64,000 nt of DNA from Sphingomonadaceae bacterium PASS1 (GCA_002255985.1 NKIR01000001.1:180914-244913); one strand, 5' to 3'; numbered from the stretch's first letter, positions 1-8,664 are shown. Numbers and translations: made by a program. Notes: generated by a model not told the origin, from the sequence alone.

Positions 1-965
1 CACAGGACATCAAAGTCACCAACCTGAGCTACCCGCTCGGCGCAGGCATGTCGCACGAGACGATATTGTTCGATGCGGAATGGCACGAAGGCGGTGGGCC
101 AAAATCACACGGCATGGTTGTACGGATCAAGCCGACCAACAGTCTGGTTTATTGCGACGATATGTTCGACCAACAATATCGGCTGATCCAGTTGATGCAC
201 GCCAATGGCACGGTGCGGGTGGCCAAGCCGCTCTGGTTTGAGCCCGATGACTCGATCCTTGGTGCGCCCTTCTTTGTGATGGAGAAAGTCGCGGGGCGGG
301 TCGCGGTCAGCTATCCGCCTTATTCCAAATCGGGCTGGTTGGTTGAAATCGCGCCAGCGCACAGGCGGCATCTGTGGGAGAGCGCGGTGCAACAGCTGGC
401 GGCGATTCAGACAGTGCCTGTGTCGGACGCTGGTTTTCTGACATTGCCCGGCGGCCCCGATGGTTTTGATCAGGAAGTTGATCGCTGGCGGCGCTTCAAA
501 AACTGGGTAGATCCCAAAGGCGAACGCACATTGCTGCACGCCACCTTTGATCGATTGCTGGAGAAAGGCCCTGCCAACCGCCCCGAAGGCATCGTCTGGG
601 GCGATTCGCGCATTGGCAATATGATGATCGGCGCGGATTTTCATGTCGCTGCGGTGATGGATTGGGAACAACCCGGGCTCGGTGGTGCGCTGCATGATCT
701 GGGCTGGTGGCTGCAATGTGATTATAACCAGACCATCGGACAAGGCATTACCCCGCTAGAAGGCATGGGCACACGCGACGAAACCATTGCCTTGTGGAGC
801 GCGGTATCGGGCAAGTCGGCTGAAGACATCGCATGGTATGAAGCCTTTGCCAGCTTCAAAATGGAATGTCTCGCCGTGCGGATGATTGCTCTGCGCGAAA
901 TGCCCGCGAGTGTGGTGAAAGCAGAATCGGGGCGGCAGACAGCAACCTTACTCGACCGGCTCTAA
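1..965 (+). CDS. Phosphotransferase (APH/choline-kinase fold), 5' end outside window
   Basis: Aminoglycoside-phosphotransferase-fold protein of the kind found beside acyl-CoA dehydrogenases. Its substrate is unknown and antibiotic resistance is not implied. The open frame continues to the left edge (from base 3), with family-like residues (SYPLGAGMSHETILF) before the first in-window ATG at 48, so the gene starts upstream and is partial here. The Brenner-type catalytic segment WGDSRIGN lies about 185 codons after the ATG at 48, and the metal-binding MDWEQPGLGG follows about 20 codons later; both match the subfamily in which W replaces the usual H of HGD. The stop overlaps by 4 bases the end of the convergent phosphotransferase at 962-2017. 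Fold confidence is high; function is open. Confidence 0.85.
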   Translation, partial: QDIKVTNLSYPLGAGMSHETILFDAEWHEGGGPKSHGMVVRIKPTNSLVYCDDMFDQQYRLIQLMHANGTVRVAKPLWFEPDDSILGAPFFVMEKVAGRVAVSYPPYSKSGWLVEIAPAHRRHLWESAVQQLAAIQTVPVSDAGFLTLPGGPDGFDQEVDRWRRFKNWVDPKGERTLLHATFDRLLEKGPANRPEGIVWGDSRIGNMMIGADFHVAAVMDWEQPGLGGALHDLGWWLQCDYNQTIGQGITPLEGMGTRDETIALWSAVSGKSAEDIAWYEAFASFKMECLAVRMIALREMPASVVKAESGRQTATLLDRL

Positions 966-2017
966 ACGTCCAGCAACTCAAAGCTCTGCAAATCGTCCGC
1001 CGCAGTCCCCAAACGATATACAAAAGTATCAATAATCTCCGGCTCGACCTTGCGAGTAATCGCCCACAGATAATAGCCATAGATCATCGCCAAGCGGTAA
1101 CTGCGCCATGCGTCGTCCGAACCGATATCTGACCCGCCAAGCGCCTTCAACCGTATACAATAATCGGAGAGCAAAGCGCGTTCATGCGCCCGGCGGTCCT
1201 CTGGCGTCAGCACGGCGGCGAGATGATAGGCGACATCCATCGCCCAATTGCCCTTTTGCAATATCTGCCAATCGACAAGTCCCAACGCGCCGTTGGCTTC
1301 GCGGTAAACATTCCCCGCATGGGCATCGCCGTGAACAAGGCAAAGCGGTCCACCGCGCACTTCTGCGGCTAGGCCCTCCAAAGCGCGCTGTAGCCGAGCC
1401 GCATCACGCAACGCGGGGTCCAGCTTTTCACCGCGTGGCCCATCGAGTAAGGCCTGCAAACTGTCTTGCGGAATGATCGGCTGGCGCGATATCCGGTCGA
1501 GGAAGCTGTGCGCCCAGCCAAAGCCAAACGCCGGTGACCCATCTATGCTAGCCGCGTGCAACCGTGCCAGTTGATCCAGTCCGTCCAGTGCCTGTTCGGG
1601 GGTGAAAGGATCGAGCGCTGTGGAAAAGGCGCCGCCGGCCGTTATGATATCCCGCATTACGATAACGCCGCGACTGTAATCGGCGTTCATCCCCGCATAG
1701 ATGCAATCGGGCACGCGCACGGGCAATAACGCGGCGGCTTCGCGATAGAACAAGGTTTCTACAATGGAGGCGGAAGGCAGTGCGCCGGTGTCGGTCAAAA
1801 CGCCTTTGATGCAGATTGCGGTCGGCACGTCCGCACCGCCGCCTTCGACGTCAAGTATCAGCCTGACCTTGGTCGCTTGCGTTGCCAGCACCTCAACCAC
1901 CTCAACGCCGCGTACGATCATACCGGGGCAGCGAAGGCCGAGCATCTGGCTCAGCCAGTCGGGCGAGGTAACCGTTGCAAGGTCAACCGGCGCAGCTTCA
2001 AACTCGGTCAAAGCCAT
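962..2017 (-). CDS. Phosphotransferase family protein (APH/ecdysteroid-kinase-like)
   Basis: A 351-residue kinase-fold protein with the catalytic loop HGDAHAGN near residue 230 and the metal-binding LVDWQ about 20 residues later, followed by a helical C-terminus. This is the APH / EcKinase-like superfamily, which is commonly tied to acyl-CoA metabolism in actinobacteria and sphingomonads. The substrate cannot be read from sequence. The ATG lies inside the last codons of the LysR gene (2008-2931), a 10-base overlap, so the two are translationally coupled and it is the last gene of the minus-strand run. It meets the first phosphotransferase tail to tail with a 4-base overlap. The two proteins are clearly different subfamilies, so this is not a recent duplication. 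Confidence 0.85.
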   Translation of the reverse strand: MALTEFEAAPVDLATVTSPDWLSQMLGLRCPGMIVRGVEVVEVLATQATKVRLILDVEGGGADVPTAICIKGVLTDTGALPSASIVETLFYREAAALLPVRVPDCIYAGMNADYSRGVIVMRDIITAGGAFSTALDPFTPEQALDGLDQLARLHAASIDGSPAFGFGWAHSFLDRISRQPIIPQDSLQALLDGPRGEKLDPALRDAARLQRALEGLAAEVRGGPLCLVHGDAHAGNVYREANGALGLVDWQILQKGNWAMDVAYHLAAVLTPEDRRAHERALLSDYCIRLKALGGSDIGSDDAWRSYRLAMIYGYYLWAITRKVEPEIIDTFVYRLGTAADDLQSFELLDV

Positions 2018-2931
2018 CCCCGATAGGCTTCGGCGTTCAACAGTTGCGGATTATCGGCAAGATATCTGTTAGCAAGGTCAAGAAACAACTTAGTCTCGTC
2101 GCTTAAATGCTCGGGATGCCACGCCATCGCCAATTCCCATTGCGCATTCGGTAGATCATCCTCGATCCGCAGAAAGGCAACATTGCGTACCGTTTGTAGC
2201 GCGGCGGTAGCCATGACCAAACTGCACCCTAGCCCCGCCCCGACAAGGCTTAGGCTGGTGTTGGTCTGGCTCGCTTCCTGCTCAACCTTAGGTACGACAC
2301 CCACCGTTTTGAAAAGGTTCATCGTTTCGGATTGGTCGGAAAATTTCCGCGGCGGCATGATAAAGGGTTGCTCGGCAAGTTCAGCCAGGCTGATCGACGA
2401 CCGCGCCGCCAACGGAGAATTGGCGGGGACCGCCGCGACAAAGCCGGAACGCTCAACCAATTTACTCTCGCACCCGGCATGGCGGATGCCGTGGGTGATG
2501 AAACCAATATGATAGTCCCCGGACAAGATTCCGTCGATCTGCAAGGGCGTGGTTATCTCGAATAACCGAGCATGGACGTTGGGCACTGCGGCGCGAAAGC
2601 GGACGAGAATTTCGGGCAGAACCTGATAGAGCGCCGGACCAATGAAGCTAATGCGAACTTCGGGCGTTTCCGCCGCCGCACTTTGTGCCATTTTGCGCGC
2701 CACTTCGGCTTGCAGCAAAGTGCGCCTCGCCTCGACAAGGAATACAGACCCCGCTGCGCTTAATTCAACATTGCGTTTGGACCGGTTGAACAGATCAACG
2801 CCCATGCTGATTTCAAGGCGACGGATCGCCTGGCTTAATGGCGGTTGCGCCATATTGAGACGTGCGGCGGCGCGTCCGAAATGCAGTTCTTCGGCCACCG
2901 CCACAAACTGCCGCATTTGTCTCAAATCCAA
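2008..2931 (-). CDS. LysR-family transcriptional regulator
   Basis: A 307-residue LysR regulator. The N-terminal winged HTH (residues 1-60; MDLRQMRQFVAVAEELHFGRAAARL then QPPLSQAIRRLE) is textbook, and a periplasmic-binding-protein-like effector domain follows (about 90-290). It starts 3 bases after the stop of the EthD-like gene at 2935-3255, and its end overlaps the phosphotransferase start, so it is embedded in the operon rather than divergent from it as most LysR genes are. It may therefore be autoregulated with the operon. The nearest BenM/CatR-like role (sensing an aromatic or acyl intermediate) is only an inference from family. I see no clear T-N11-A box in the short gaps around it. 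Confidence 0.93.
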   Translation of the reverse strand: MDLRQMRQFVAVAEELHFGRAAARLNMAQPPLSQAIRRLEISMGVDLFNRSKRNVELSAAGSVFLVEARRTLLQAEVARKMAQSAAAETPEVRISFIGPALYQVLPEILVRFRAAVPNVHARLFEITTPLQIDGILSGDYHIGFITHGIRHAGCESKLVERSGFVAAVPANSPLAARSSISLAELAEQPFIMPPRKFSDQSETMNLFKTVGVVPKVEQEASQTNTSLSLVGAGLGCSLVMATAALQTVRNVAFLRIEDDLPNAQWELAMAWHPEHLSDETKLFLDLANRYLADNPQLLNAEAYRGWL

Positions 2932-2934
2932 AGA

Positions 2935-3255
2935 TCAGGCCTCCGTACGAACCCCTTGCGATATACCGACGATGGATAGCGTTTGCGTACTTTCCATCAA
3001 ATCACTCAACGGCACCTGCGCTTTGCCAAGATTGGCGAGTGCGACCATAGGGTCGGCGCCTTCGAATTCATAGACCACCATGAAATCCCATTGCGGTAGG
3101 CCTTCGGGTTGTTTGACGGTCATCATCGCGTGGCGCTCGGCGGTAATCAGGCCGGGGACCGCGAGCATATCGGGGATGTGCGTTTCGTCATACCATTTGG
3201 CGACAGCCTCAACTTGATCGGGCTTGGCTTTCGCGAAAACTACCATCTTGTGCAT
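2935..3255 (-). CDS. Small EthD/DUF4286-like dimeric alpha/beta-barrel protein
   Basis: A 106-residue protein with the layout of the ferredoxin-like dimeric barrels: a beta strand (MHKMVVFAKA), a helix with WYDETHIPDMLAVPG, then alternating strands. The signature W-Y-x-E-x-H-x-P-D-x-L is shared with the proteins at 7222-7530 (WYHAIHMPDLLAVDG) and twice, in looser form, at 25371-26132. Members of this fold act as small lyases, isomerases or monooxygenase helpers; the reaction here is not known. I start it at 3255, where AAGGAAC sits 7 bases upstream; a longer in-frame reading runs into the CoA-transferase gene and has no family-like residues. It lies in the same operon as the CoA transferase (28-base gap) and LysR. 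Confidence 0.8.
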   Translation of the reverse strand: MHKMVVFAKAKPDQVEAVAKWYDETHIPDMLAVPGLITAERHAMMTVKQPEGLPQWDFMVVYEFEGADPMVALANLGKAQVPLSDLMESTQTLSIVGISQGVRTEA

Positions 3256-3283
3256 GTTCGTTCCTTTTAAAACTTTCCAGTGT

Positions 3284-4501
3284 TCAACCGACGATATTGG
3301 CGGCGCGCAGGCGCGCAAGTTCGTCGCCGCTGATGCCGATACTGGCCAGCACTTCGTCGCTATGTTCGCCAAGTGCAGGCGAGCAAACGGGTTTGGACGG
3401 GGCGCATTCAAAGTCAAAACCGATTGGGCCTGCGACTACATCGACCACTTCACCGCTTTTCAGCGGCATTTTGAACACGGTCCCTGCGGCCTGTAACTGC
3501 GGATCGTTGCCTAATTCTTCTAGATTGCTGATCAGTTCCCACGGCGCGTTCCAGGCAAAAAACAGAGGTGCCCAATCGGCCCAGCTCTTTGCCCGGAATG
3601 CGGCGTCGAGAATGTCGCACAATTCCGCACCATTTTTGATCCGATCAGCATTGGTTGCAAAGCGCGGATCGGCGGCGAGATCGGGCTGATCGATCATTGC
3701 GCAGAGTTCTGGCCAAGGCTTGTCAGGCGCGAGCAGCATCAGCTGAATGAAGCGACCATCGCTGGTTTTATAGGCGCGCATCAGCGGGGCGGTGTGTCCG
3801 CTCGCAAACCCGGCATGCGGATCATAGGCGGAATTATTGCGTGAATAAACCAGATCGGAACTCAGCACCCAAGCGGCGTTCTGCAGCAGTGAAGTTTCGA
3901 CAACCATGCCTTTGCCGGTGCGTTCGCGGCGGAACAAAGCGGAGGAAATCCCCGCGAGTAAAGACATCGCGCTGGTGTGATCGCCAAGCGCCGGACGCGG
4001 GCGCGTGGGAACATCGGCATCGGGAGCGGTAAGCAAATCGGCGAAACCGCCCCGTGCCCAGAAGGCCGAGGCATCATAGCCTGCCTTGTTGAATTCTTCG
4101 CCCTTGAAACCAAGGCCGTTACCGCGTGCGTAAATGATCTTCGGGTTGCGGGCGAACACATCTTCGGGATCGAGCTTCAGGCCTGTGAGCGCCAGTGGAC
4201 GCAAGCTTGTGATAAATACATCTGCGCTTTCAATGAGCTTCAGTAGAGCCTCCCGCCCTTCAGGGTTTTTCAGATCGAGCGCGACGCTTTTCTTGCCGCG
4301 GTTATTCTGCTCCATAGCCAGATTGGCAGTCGCGGTTTCGCGGCCGTCTCCTATTTTCAGCGTGCGATATGGATCGCCGGTGCCCGGTGTTTCGATCTTG
4401 ATGACCTCGGCCCCATGGTCGGCCATCAACGCACTAGCTGCGGGCACGAACACATATTGTGCCAGTTCGACGACCCGAACACCTTCAAAAATTTCTGCCA
4501 T
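3284..4501 (-). CDS. Class III CoA-transferase (CaiB/BaiF family)
   Basis: A 405-residue family III CoA-transferase, which moves CoA between carboxylic acids through an aspartyl-CoA thioester. The N-terminus has the family opening (GVRVVELAQYVFVPAASALMADHGAEVIKIE). The catalytic aspartate is in GDHTSAMS at about D174, followed by the conserved helix with RRERTGKGMVVETSLL. The length matches the family. The gene lies 58 bases after the fusion hydrolase/flavin reductase and 28 before the EthD-like gene on the same strand. In this context it probably activates a catabolic acid using a CoA donor such as succinyl-CoA; donor and acceptor cannot be predicted. Confidence 0.93.
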   Translation of the reverse strand: MAEIFEGVRVVELAQYVFVPAASALMADHGAEVIKIETPGTGDPYRTLKIGDGRETATANLAMEQNNRGKKSVALDLKNPEGREALLKLIESADVFITSLRPLALTGLKLDPEDVFARNPKIIYARGNGLGFKGEEFNKAGYDASAFWARGGFADLLTAPDADVPTRPRPALGDHTSAMSLLAGISSALFRRERTGKGMVVETSLLQNAAWVLSSDLVYSRNNSAYDPHAGFASGHTAPLMRAYKTSDGRFIQLMLLAPDKPWPELCAMIDQPDLAADPRFATNADRIKNGAELCDILDAAFRAKSWADWAPLFFAWNAPWELISNLEELGNDPQLQAAGTVFKMPLKSGEVVDVVAGPIGFDFECAPSKPVCSPALGEHSDEVLASIGISGDELARLRAANIVG

Positions 4502-4559
4502 CTGAATAATCCTAAATTGGAGATATTGGGGAATCGACGCGTCTGCGCTTGATCAATCA

Positions 4560-5897
4560 TCAAGCAAAATGCAGCCGGCGGAACTTGCCTCTGAAATATA
4601 GCAGTGGATCGCGGTGCGGTTCGAATGACGCGTAATTAACATGCCCGATAAAAATCAGGTGATCGCCACCGTCATGGACCGCGTGAGTCGTGCAATCGAA
4701 AGACGCCAGCGAACCGGCCAATATGGGCGAGCCTCCCGCTTCACGCAGTGCCCAATCGACACCGTCAAATCGCGCCACGCCTCGTGATGCGAATTTGCCC
4801 GCAGCAGGCTGCTGTCCGATATGATTGACGTTAACGGCAAATTTCCCTGCCTTTTCAAACGTTTCTAGATTGGCAGAAGTCTTAGCCAGCGAGAACAAGA
4901 TCAATGGCGGATCGAGCGAGACCGACGTGAAGCTGTTTGCCGTAAGCCCGATGGGTTCATTGTCAGCATTCATCGTCGTGACAATGGTAACACCTGTTGC
5001 AAAGCAGCCCAAGGCATCGCGCAGAATGCGTGGTTCGGAACCAGCGATAAAGGTTAGCGGCGCGCGCGGCGCTTGCCGTTCGAGAAAGTCGATCAGGATC
5101 GCGTTAAAATCATCCTCACGATCCGATGCGGCATAATGTCCTGCCCCGTCAATCTCTGCAACTTCAGATCCGGGGATCAGCGCCTTGAGCTTTTCCATAA
5201 CTTCATTGGAAACAGTTTCATTGAGCGAACCACGGATCAAGGTCACCGGAGCCGCAATCCGCGAAGCTGCAGCTGTAAGGCGCTCTTCCATGTCCGGCAG
5301 ATTTGAGGCCGCTAATACCCGTGGGTCACCTCGCCATTCATATTGGCCGTCGTCGCGCTTGGCATAGGCCGCCATCATCCGGTCGGTGAGTGTCGGACGC
5401 GGTTCGGACGGATAGGCCGCCGCGACAGCATCAACAATTTTGGTGGGGTCATCGAATATTGAAGAGCGTAGCGCCATCGCACCGCCCAGACGGTCAACCA
5501 CCGCTTTTTCAACCCAGATATTGGCATCAATCAAGGCGAGGCCCGAAACCAAATGCGGCGCACCTTCGCCCACTGCCGCCATCGCGACTCGTGCGCCGAT
5601 TCCGGCCGACACCACGACGGCCCTGTTTGGCATTGCCGCAAGTATCGCCCGAAGGTCGCCAATATAGGCGTCAAATTCATAATGCCCATCGGGGGATTGG
5701 TCACTATCGCCATGCCCGCGCAAATCGACGCAGATCGCATAGCGCCCCGCTTCGGCAAGGGCTGCTGCTGTACCAAACCAGAGTTGCCGGACCTGCCCAA
5801 GCGAGGGCAGTAACAGCACTGGTGGATTGTCAGCGGAGCCAAAGGCCGTGGCGGCGAGGTTGACGCCGCCAAAGCCGTTGAAATCCAGCCGTTCCAT
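4560..5897 (-). CDS. Fusion: alpha/beta-hydrolase-fold domain + flavin reductase domain
   Basis: A 445-residue two-domain protein. Residues about 1-275 are an alpha/beta-hydrolase fold (LLLPSLGQ oxyanion region, DLRGHGDSD, C-terminal GAGHY with H254). Residues about 290-445 are a flavin_reduct (HpaC/NtaB-type) domain that would use NAD(P)H to reduce FMN or FAD (ALGCFATGVTIVTT, LTANSFTSVSLDPPL, KFAVNVN). At the nucleophile elbow the sequence reads V-S-A-G-I-G-A, so the expected Ser/Asp/Cys position is G99 and the hydrolase domain looks non-canonical. The ATG overlaps the cupin stop (TAATG), giving translational coupling; an upstream in-frame extension would run through the cupin gene and is rejected. 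A flavin-dependent oxygenase partner is not adjacent. Confidence 0.85.
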   Translation of the reverse strand: MERLDFNGFGGVNLAATAFGSADNPPVLLLPSLGQVRQLWFGTAAALAEAGRYAICVDLRGHGDSDQSPDGHYEFDAYIGDLRAILAAMPNRAVVVSAGIGARVAMAAVGEGAPHLVSGLALIDANIWVEKAVVDRLGGAMALRSSIFDDPTKIVDAVAAAYPSEPRPTLTDRMMAAYAKRDDGQYEWRGDPRVLAASNLPDMEERLTAAASRIAAPVTLIRGSLNETVSNEVMEKLKALIPGSEVAEIDGAGHYAASDREDDFNAILIDFLERQAPRAPLTFIAGSEPRILRDALGCFATGVTIVTTMNADNEPIGLTANSFTSVSLDPPLILFSLAKTSANLETFEKAGKFAVNVNHIGQQPAAGKFASRGVARFDGVDWALREAGGSPILAGSLASFDCTTHAVHDGGDHLIFIGHVNYASFEPHRDPLLYFRGKFRRLHFA

Positions 5898-6337
5898 TAT
5901 TCGGCTGCTGCGGGTGGCACCAGTTCCACGCCAGCTTCGCCCATTTTGAGCACAGCTTTTTGCATTGCATCCAGGCAAGAGCCCAATGCATGCGCGGGGT
6001 TCAGCTCGAAGCAGCGGGTCTTTTCCAATTCATAAACCAGCACATGGCCAGACGGTACAAAATATGCCTCACCTGCTTCGATTACTTCATCGGGCCAATC
6101 GCTATCGGGATATTTCACGCGGATGCGGCCTTCGAACAGATAGCCATAATGCGGGCATGGGCAGACGCCGCCGGGCAGACCGCCCCATTTATATTGTTCG
6201 GTACAATCCAGCGTTGAATCAAGCGTGGTATAGCCCACTTCCATGTCGCCCCAATGGGCGGTCCTGAAACCTTCATGGCCCAATGCTGGCCAGCGCTCCC
6301 CACCGGACGGCAGGTCTTCCAATTTACAATGCGGCAT
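5897..6337 (-). CDS. Cupin-fold small protein
   Basis: A 146-residue protein with one cupin barrel. The first half carries CPCPHYGYLFEGRIRV (a P-H-x-H-like metal/strand region with a single clear histidine) and the second AGEAYFVPSGH, typical of cupin motifs 1 and 2. It may be a small dioxygenase, isomerase or binding protein; the number of metal ligands visible is low, so a binding role is possible. AGGAG lies 7 bases upstream of the ATG. The stop codon overlaps the start of the hydrolase/flavin-reductase fusion, so the two are made together. The 114-base gap upstream contains a palindrome at 6404-6430, which could be an internal promoter/operator. Confidence 0.75.
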   Translation of the reverse strand: MPHCKLEDLPSGGERWPALGHEGFRTAHWGDMEVGYTTLDSTLDCTEQYKWGGLPGGVCPCPHYGYLFEGRIRVKYPDSDWPDEVIEAGEAYFVPSGHVLVYELEKTRCFELNPAHALGSCLDAMQKAVLKMGEAGVELVPPAAAE

Positions 6338-6403
6338 AGGATTCTCCTCTTTGATTCATCTTTTATGCCGAACCATCGGCTATGCGTCCAATATCATAAC
6401 GGC

Positions 6404-6430
6404 GGTATTTGATATTATACCAGTATCAAA
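6404..6430. promoter_or_regulatory. Nested palindromes upstream of the cupin gene
   Basis: TTTGATA (6408-6414) and TATCAAA (6424-6430) form a perfect inverted repeat around a 9-base spacer. A second one, GGTAT (6404-6408) and ATACC (6417-6421), overlaps it. It lies in the only sizeable gap within this minus-strand run, 67 bases before the cupin ATG. A candidate operator for an internal promoter; the regulator is unknown. Confidence 0.4.
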
Positions 6431-6451
6431 CCGAGCGTCATTCGGCCAATT

Positions 6452-7225
6452 TCAGCCAAGAAAATAACGCCCGCCGTCCACCACATGCGTCTGACCAGTT
6501 ACGAACCTTGCACCGTCACTCACCAGATGGAGCAAAGTGCCAACCATAGCGTCGGGTTTCATTTGTTCGGCGATCAACTGCGAGGATTTTGCGCGTTCTT
6601 CCGCCACCTGCATATTGCCGCCCATGATCTGCGAATAGCCTTCGGTCGCGGTACCACCGGGCGCGATGCAGTTGACGCGGATGTTACTTGCACCCAGCTC
6701 GCTCGCGACGCTTTTCGTCAGGCCGATAACGGCAGCTTTGGACGCGGTGTAATCGAGCATATAGGGCATGCCAAACGCCGAGATCGAGCTTTGGTTGACG
6801 ATTGCACCGCCGCCGCGCGCCCGCATACTGGGCAACACGGCCTTTATGCACAACCAAGCACCCTTGACGTTGACTGCCATCGTTTTGTCCCAGCGCTCGA
6901 CCGAAATTTCGGTAAGCGGTCCACCGATCAGGCTGGCAAACATCGCGGCATTGTTAACAAGGATATCAACCCCGCCAAATTCGGCGACGGCTGCTACGAC
7001 CATCGCTTCCGTCGACACCGGGTCAGACACATCGACGCGTTGAAACAGCGCGCGACCGCCAGCGGCGCGGATGGCTGCTGCCGTCGCTTCGCCTTCAGCC
7101 TCGAGCATGTCTGCGATGACAACCGCGGCACCCTCGCCGACGAGTGCCTCAGCATAGGCCCGGCCAATGCCGCGTGCGCCGCCCGTAACGATTGCGACTT
7201 TACCGGTCAGAGTATCGGCCTTCAT
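6452..7225 (-). CDS. Short-chain dehydrogenase/reductase (SDR)
   Basis: A 257-residue classical SDR: cofactor loop TGGARGIG near residue 15, NNAA near 90, catalytic Ser in NQSSISAFG and YTASKAAV (Y-x3-K) near 155-162, and a C-terminal VTGQTHVVDGGR. An acidic residue after beta-2 (IADMLEAEG) suggests NAD(H) rather than NADP(H). It oxidises or reduces an alcohol/ketone; the substrate is unknown. Its ATG overlaps the stop of the EthD-like gene at 7222-7530 (ATGA), and it belongs to the operon headed by the Rieske oxygenase. Confidence 0.93.
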   Translation of the reverse strand: MKADTLTGKVAIVTGGARGIGRAYAEALVGEGAAVVIADMLEAEGEATAAAIRAAGGRALFQRVDVSDPVSTEAMVVAAVAEFGGVDILVNNAAMFASLIGGPLTEISVERWDKTMAVNVKGAWLCIKAVLPSMRARGGGAIVNQSSISAFGMPYMLDYTASKAAVIGLTKSVASELGASNIRVNCIAPGGTATEGYSQIMGGNMQVAEERAKSSQLIAEQMKPDAMVGTLLHLVSDGARFVTGQTHVVDGGRYFLG

Positions 7226-7530
7226 TCTTCGATCTCCTGGGCAATCACCATGCCAGATTTTGACCGGTCAAACGTGGGATGAAATGGCCGGATATTGTTT
7301 GCAATGCCGTCCAGCACTTTTTTCAAATCATCGGTTTCGATTTCATAGGTTGCAACATAGGGCCAGTCGGCCCGATTATTGCTCATCATTTTATATCGTC
7401 GCGCAGCGATAACACCGTCTACCGCGAGTAGATCGGGCATGTGGATGGCGTGATACCATTCATTATAAACGGCCTCATCGCCTTCGCCCTCGGTCGGCCC
7501 GTTCAAGGCGAAAATCATATATTTCGGCAT
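7222..7530 (-). CDS. Small EthD/DUF4286-like dimeric alpha/beta-barrel protein
   Basis: A 102-residue relative of the protein at 2935-3255: an opening beta strand (MPKYMIFALNGP), then WYHAIHMPDLLAVDGVIAA and a middle strand YVATYEIE. It sits 12 bases after the Rieske oxygenase and overlaps the SDR start by ATGA, so the three are one transcript. Small barrels of this fold are often encoded with oxygenases in ring-degradation operons, but the reaction is unknown. The conserved histidine of the W-Y-x3-H motif is the best candidate for a functional residue. Confidence 0.8.
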   Translation of the reverse strand: MPKYMIFALNGPTEGEGDEAVYNEWYHAIHMPDLLAVDGVIAARRYKMMSNNRADWPYVATYEIETDDLKKVLDGIANNIRPFHPTFDRSKSGMVIAQEIEE

Positions 7531-7542
7531 AATGAAGTGACC

Positions 7543-8601
7543 TTATTCCGCAGCAATAGCCAAGTCGGAACCGCTCGCTTCTGCTTTGATCTTTTGCTGC
7601 ATGATGCGCCGTGCCATGACGCCTGCTGCATCGGCCTTAAGAATGATTGGATTGTGCTTGAGGAAATCAGTTGAAGTGCCCATGTCGCGCTGCTGCGCTT
7701 CGATCATTGGACCATCCTGCGTTTCAAAGACCGTCTTCATTGTTGCTGCCGCCATCTCGGTCACCTGTGGGACGTCAAGCATGAAGGTGCGACCCGATCC
7801 CCAGAAATAATGACTGCTGGTCTCGGTCTCGGGCGTGATCAGATGCGCATTGGGGGTGCGGTAGCCATCGTCGATAGTCGTTCCATGATCCCAAAAGGCG
7901 GTATCGACGAATAGAACACCGGGTGCATCCCAACGGGCATGCCCTTGCCCTTCGACATCTTCCGGCCCTTCGACCATTCCGTACATCGGCCTCTTTGCAG
8001 CATCGATATGATAATGATGCCGGTAAAGCATCGAATAGACCGTATCGCCTTCGCGTTTTACCTTGTTGGTAAAGTCCTCGAAATTCGACCCCTCGTGCAC
8101 TCCTGGGTGCAAATAATGGATGTGACTCAAATCAAGTAGATTATCCGAAATCAGCTGATAATTGCCGTTCATGTGGGTGTAACCCTGACAGCAGGTGAAT
8201 TTTTCCGTGTCGTCGAAGAATCCGAAGTCCGGAATCAGATCGGGATTAGCCTCAGCCGCATTACCCATCCATATCCAGATCCATTTATGCCGTTCGACCA
8301 CCGCATAGCCCTTTACGCATGCGCGCGCCTTCTGGCTGTCATCATCGTGCGGTGCGTCGACACAAGCTCCGGTGCCGTCAAAAGCCAAGCCATGATAACC
8401 GCATTGCAGTGTGTCACCGACGCGCTTACCCATCGATAAGGGCACAAAACGGTGTGGGCAGCGATCCTGGATAGCGGCAACACTGCCATCCGAATTCCGG
8501 AACATGACGATCTGTTCGTTGCAAATTTTACGGCTGACCATCGGCTCATCTAGCTCGCTGGCGTTCGCGGCCACATACCATGTGTTTTTCAAGAAAGTCA
8601 T
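7543..8601 (-). CDS. Rieske non-heme iron oxygenase, VanA-type oxygenase subunit
   Basis: A 352-residue oxygenase related to vanillate O-demethylase oxygenase (VanA). The N-terminal Rieske [2Fe-2S] domain has CPHR at about residues 48-51 and CGYHG about 18 residues later. The catalytic domain carries the mononuclear iron motif in NLLDLSHIHYLHPG (D-x2-H-x4-H). Family members demethylate aryl ethers or hydroxylate rings and steroids (KshA is also in this superfamily). A VanB/KshB-type reductase is needed but none is present in the window. The gene heads a minus-strand operon with the EthD-like protein and SDR. A regulatory palindrome at 8665-8686 lies 64 bases before its ATG. Confidence 0.92.
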   Translation of the reverse strand: MTFLKNTWYVAANASELDEPMVSRKICNEQIVMFRNSDGSVAAIQDRCPHRFVPLSMGKRVGDTLQCGYHGLAFDGTGACVDAPHDDDSQKARACVKGYAVVERHKWIWIWMGNAAEANPDLIPDFGFFDDTEKFTCCQGYTHMNGNYQLISDNLLDLSHIHYLHPGVHEGSNFEDFTNKVKREGDTVYSMLYRHHYHIDAAKRPMYGMVEGPEDVEGQGHARWDAPGVLFVDTAFWDHGTTIDDGYRTPNAHLITPETETSSHYFWGSGRTFMLDVPQVTEMAAATMKTVFETQDGPMIEAQQRDMGTSTDFLKHNPIILKADAAGVMARRIMQQKIKAEASGSDLAIAAE

Positions 8602-8628
8602 GATGCTTTCAATGCTCCTTTGCGAAAT

Positions 8629-8643
8629 TCAATTGGCAATTGA
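8629..8643. promoter_or_regulatory. Perfect 15-base palindrome upstream of Rieske oxygenase
   Basis: TCAATTG-G-CAATTGA is a perfect inverted repeat, 28 bases upstream of the oxygenase ATG and 22 bases from the wider AATGC-N12-GCATT site. It may be a second operator or part of the promoter. Confidence 0.4.
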
Positions 8644-8664
8644 GACTCGATTGCCACTGACATT

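Noticed and set aside
2008-2931. LysR protein as the reader of AATGC-N12-GCATT
   Set aside because: The motif lacks a T-N11-A core typical of LysR sites, and no copy lies next to the LysR gene. Not excluded, but the TetR at 9333 is better placed.
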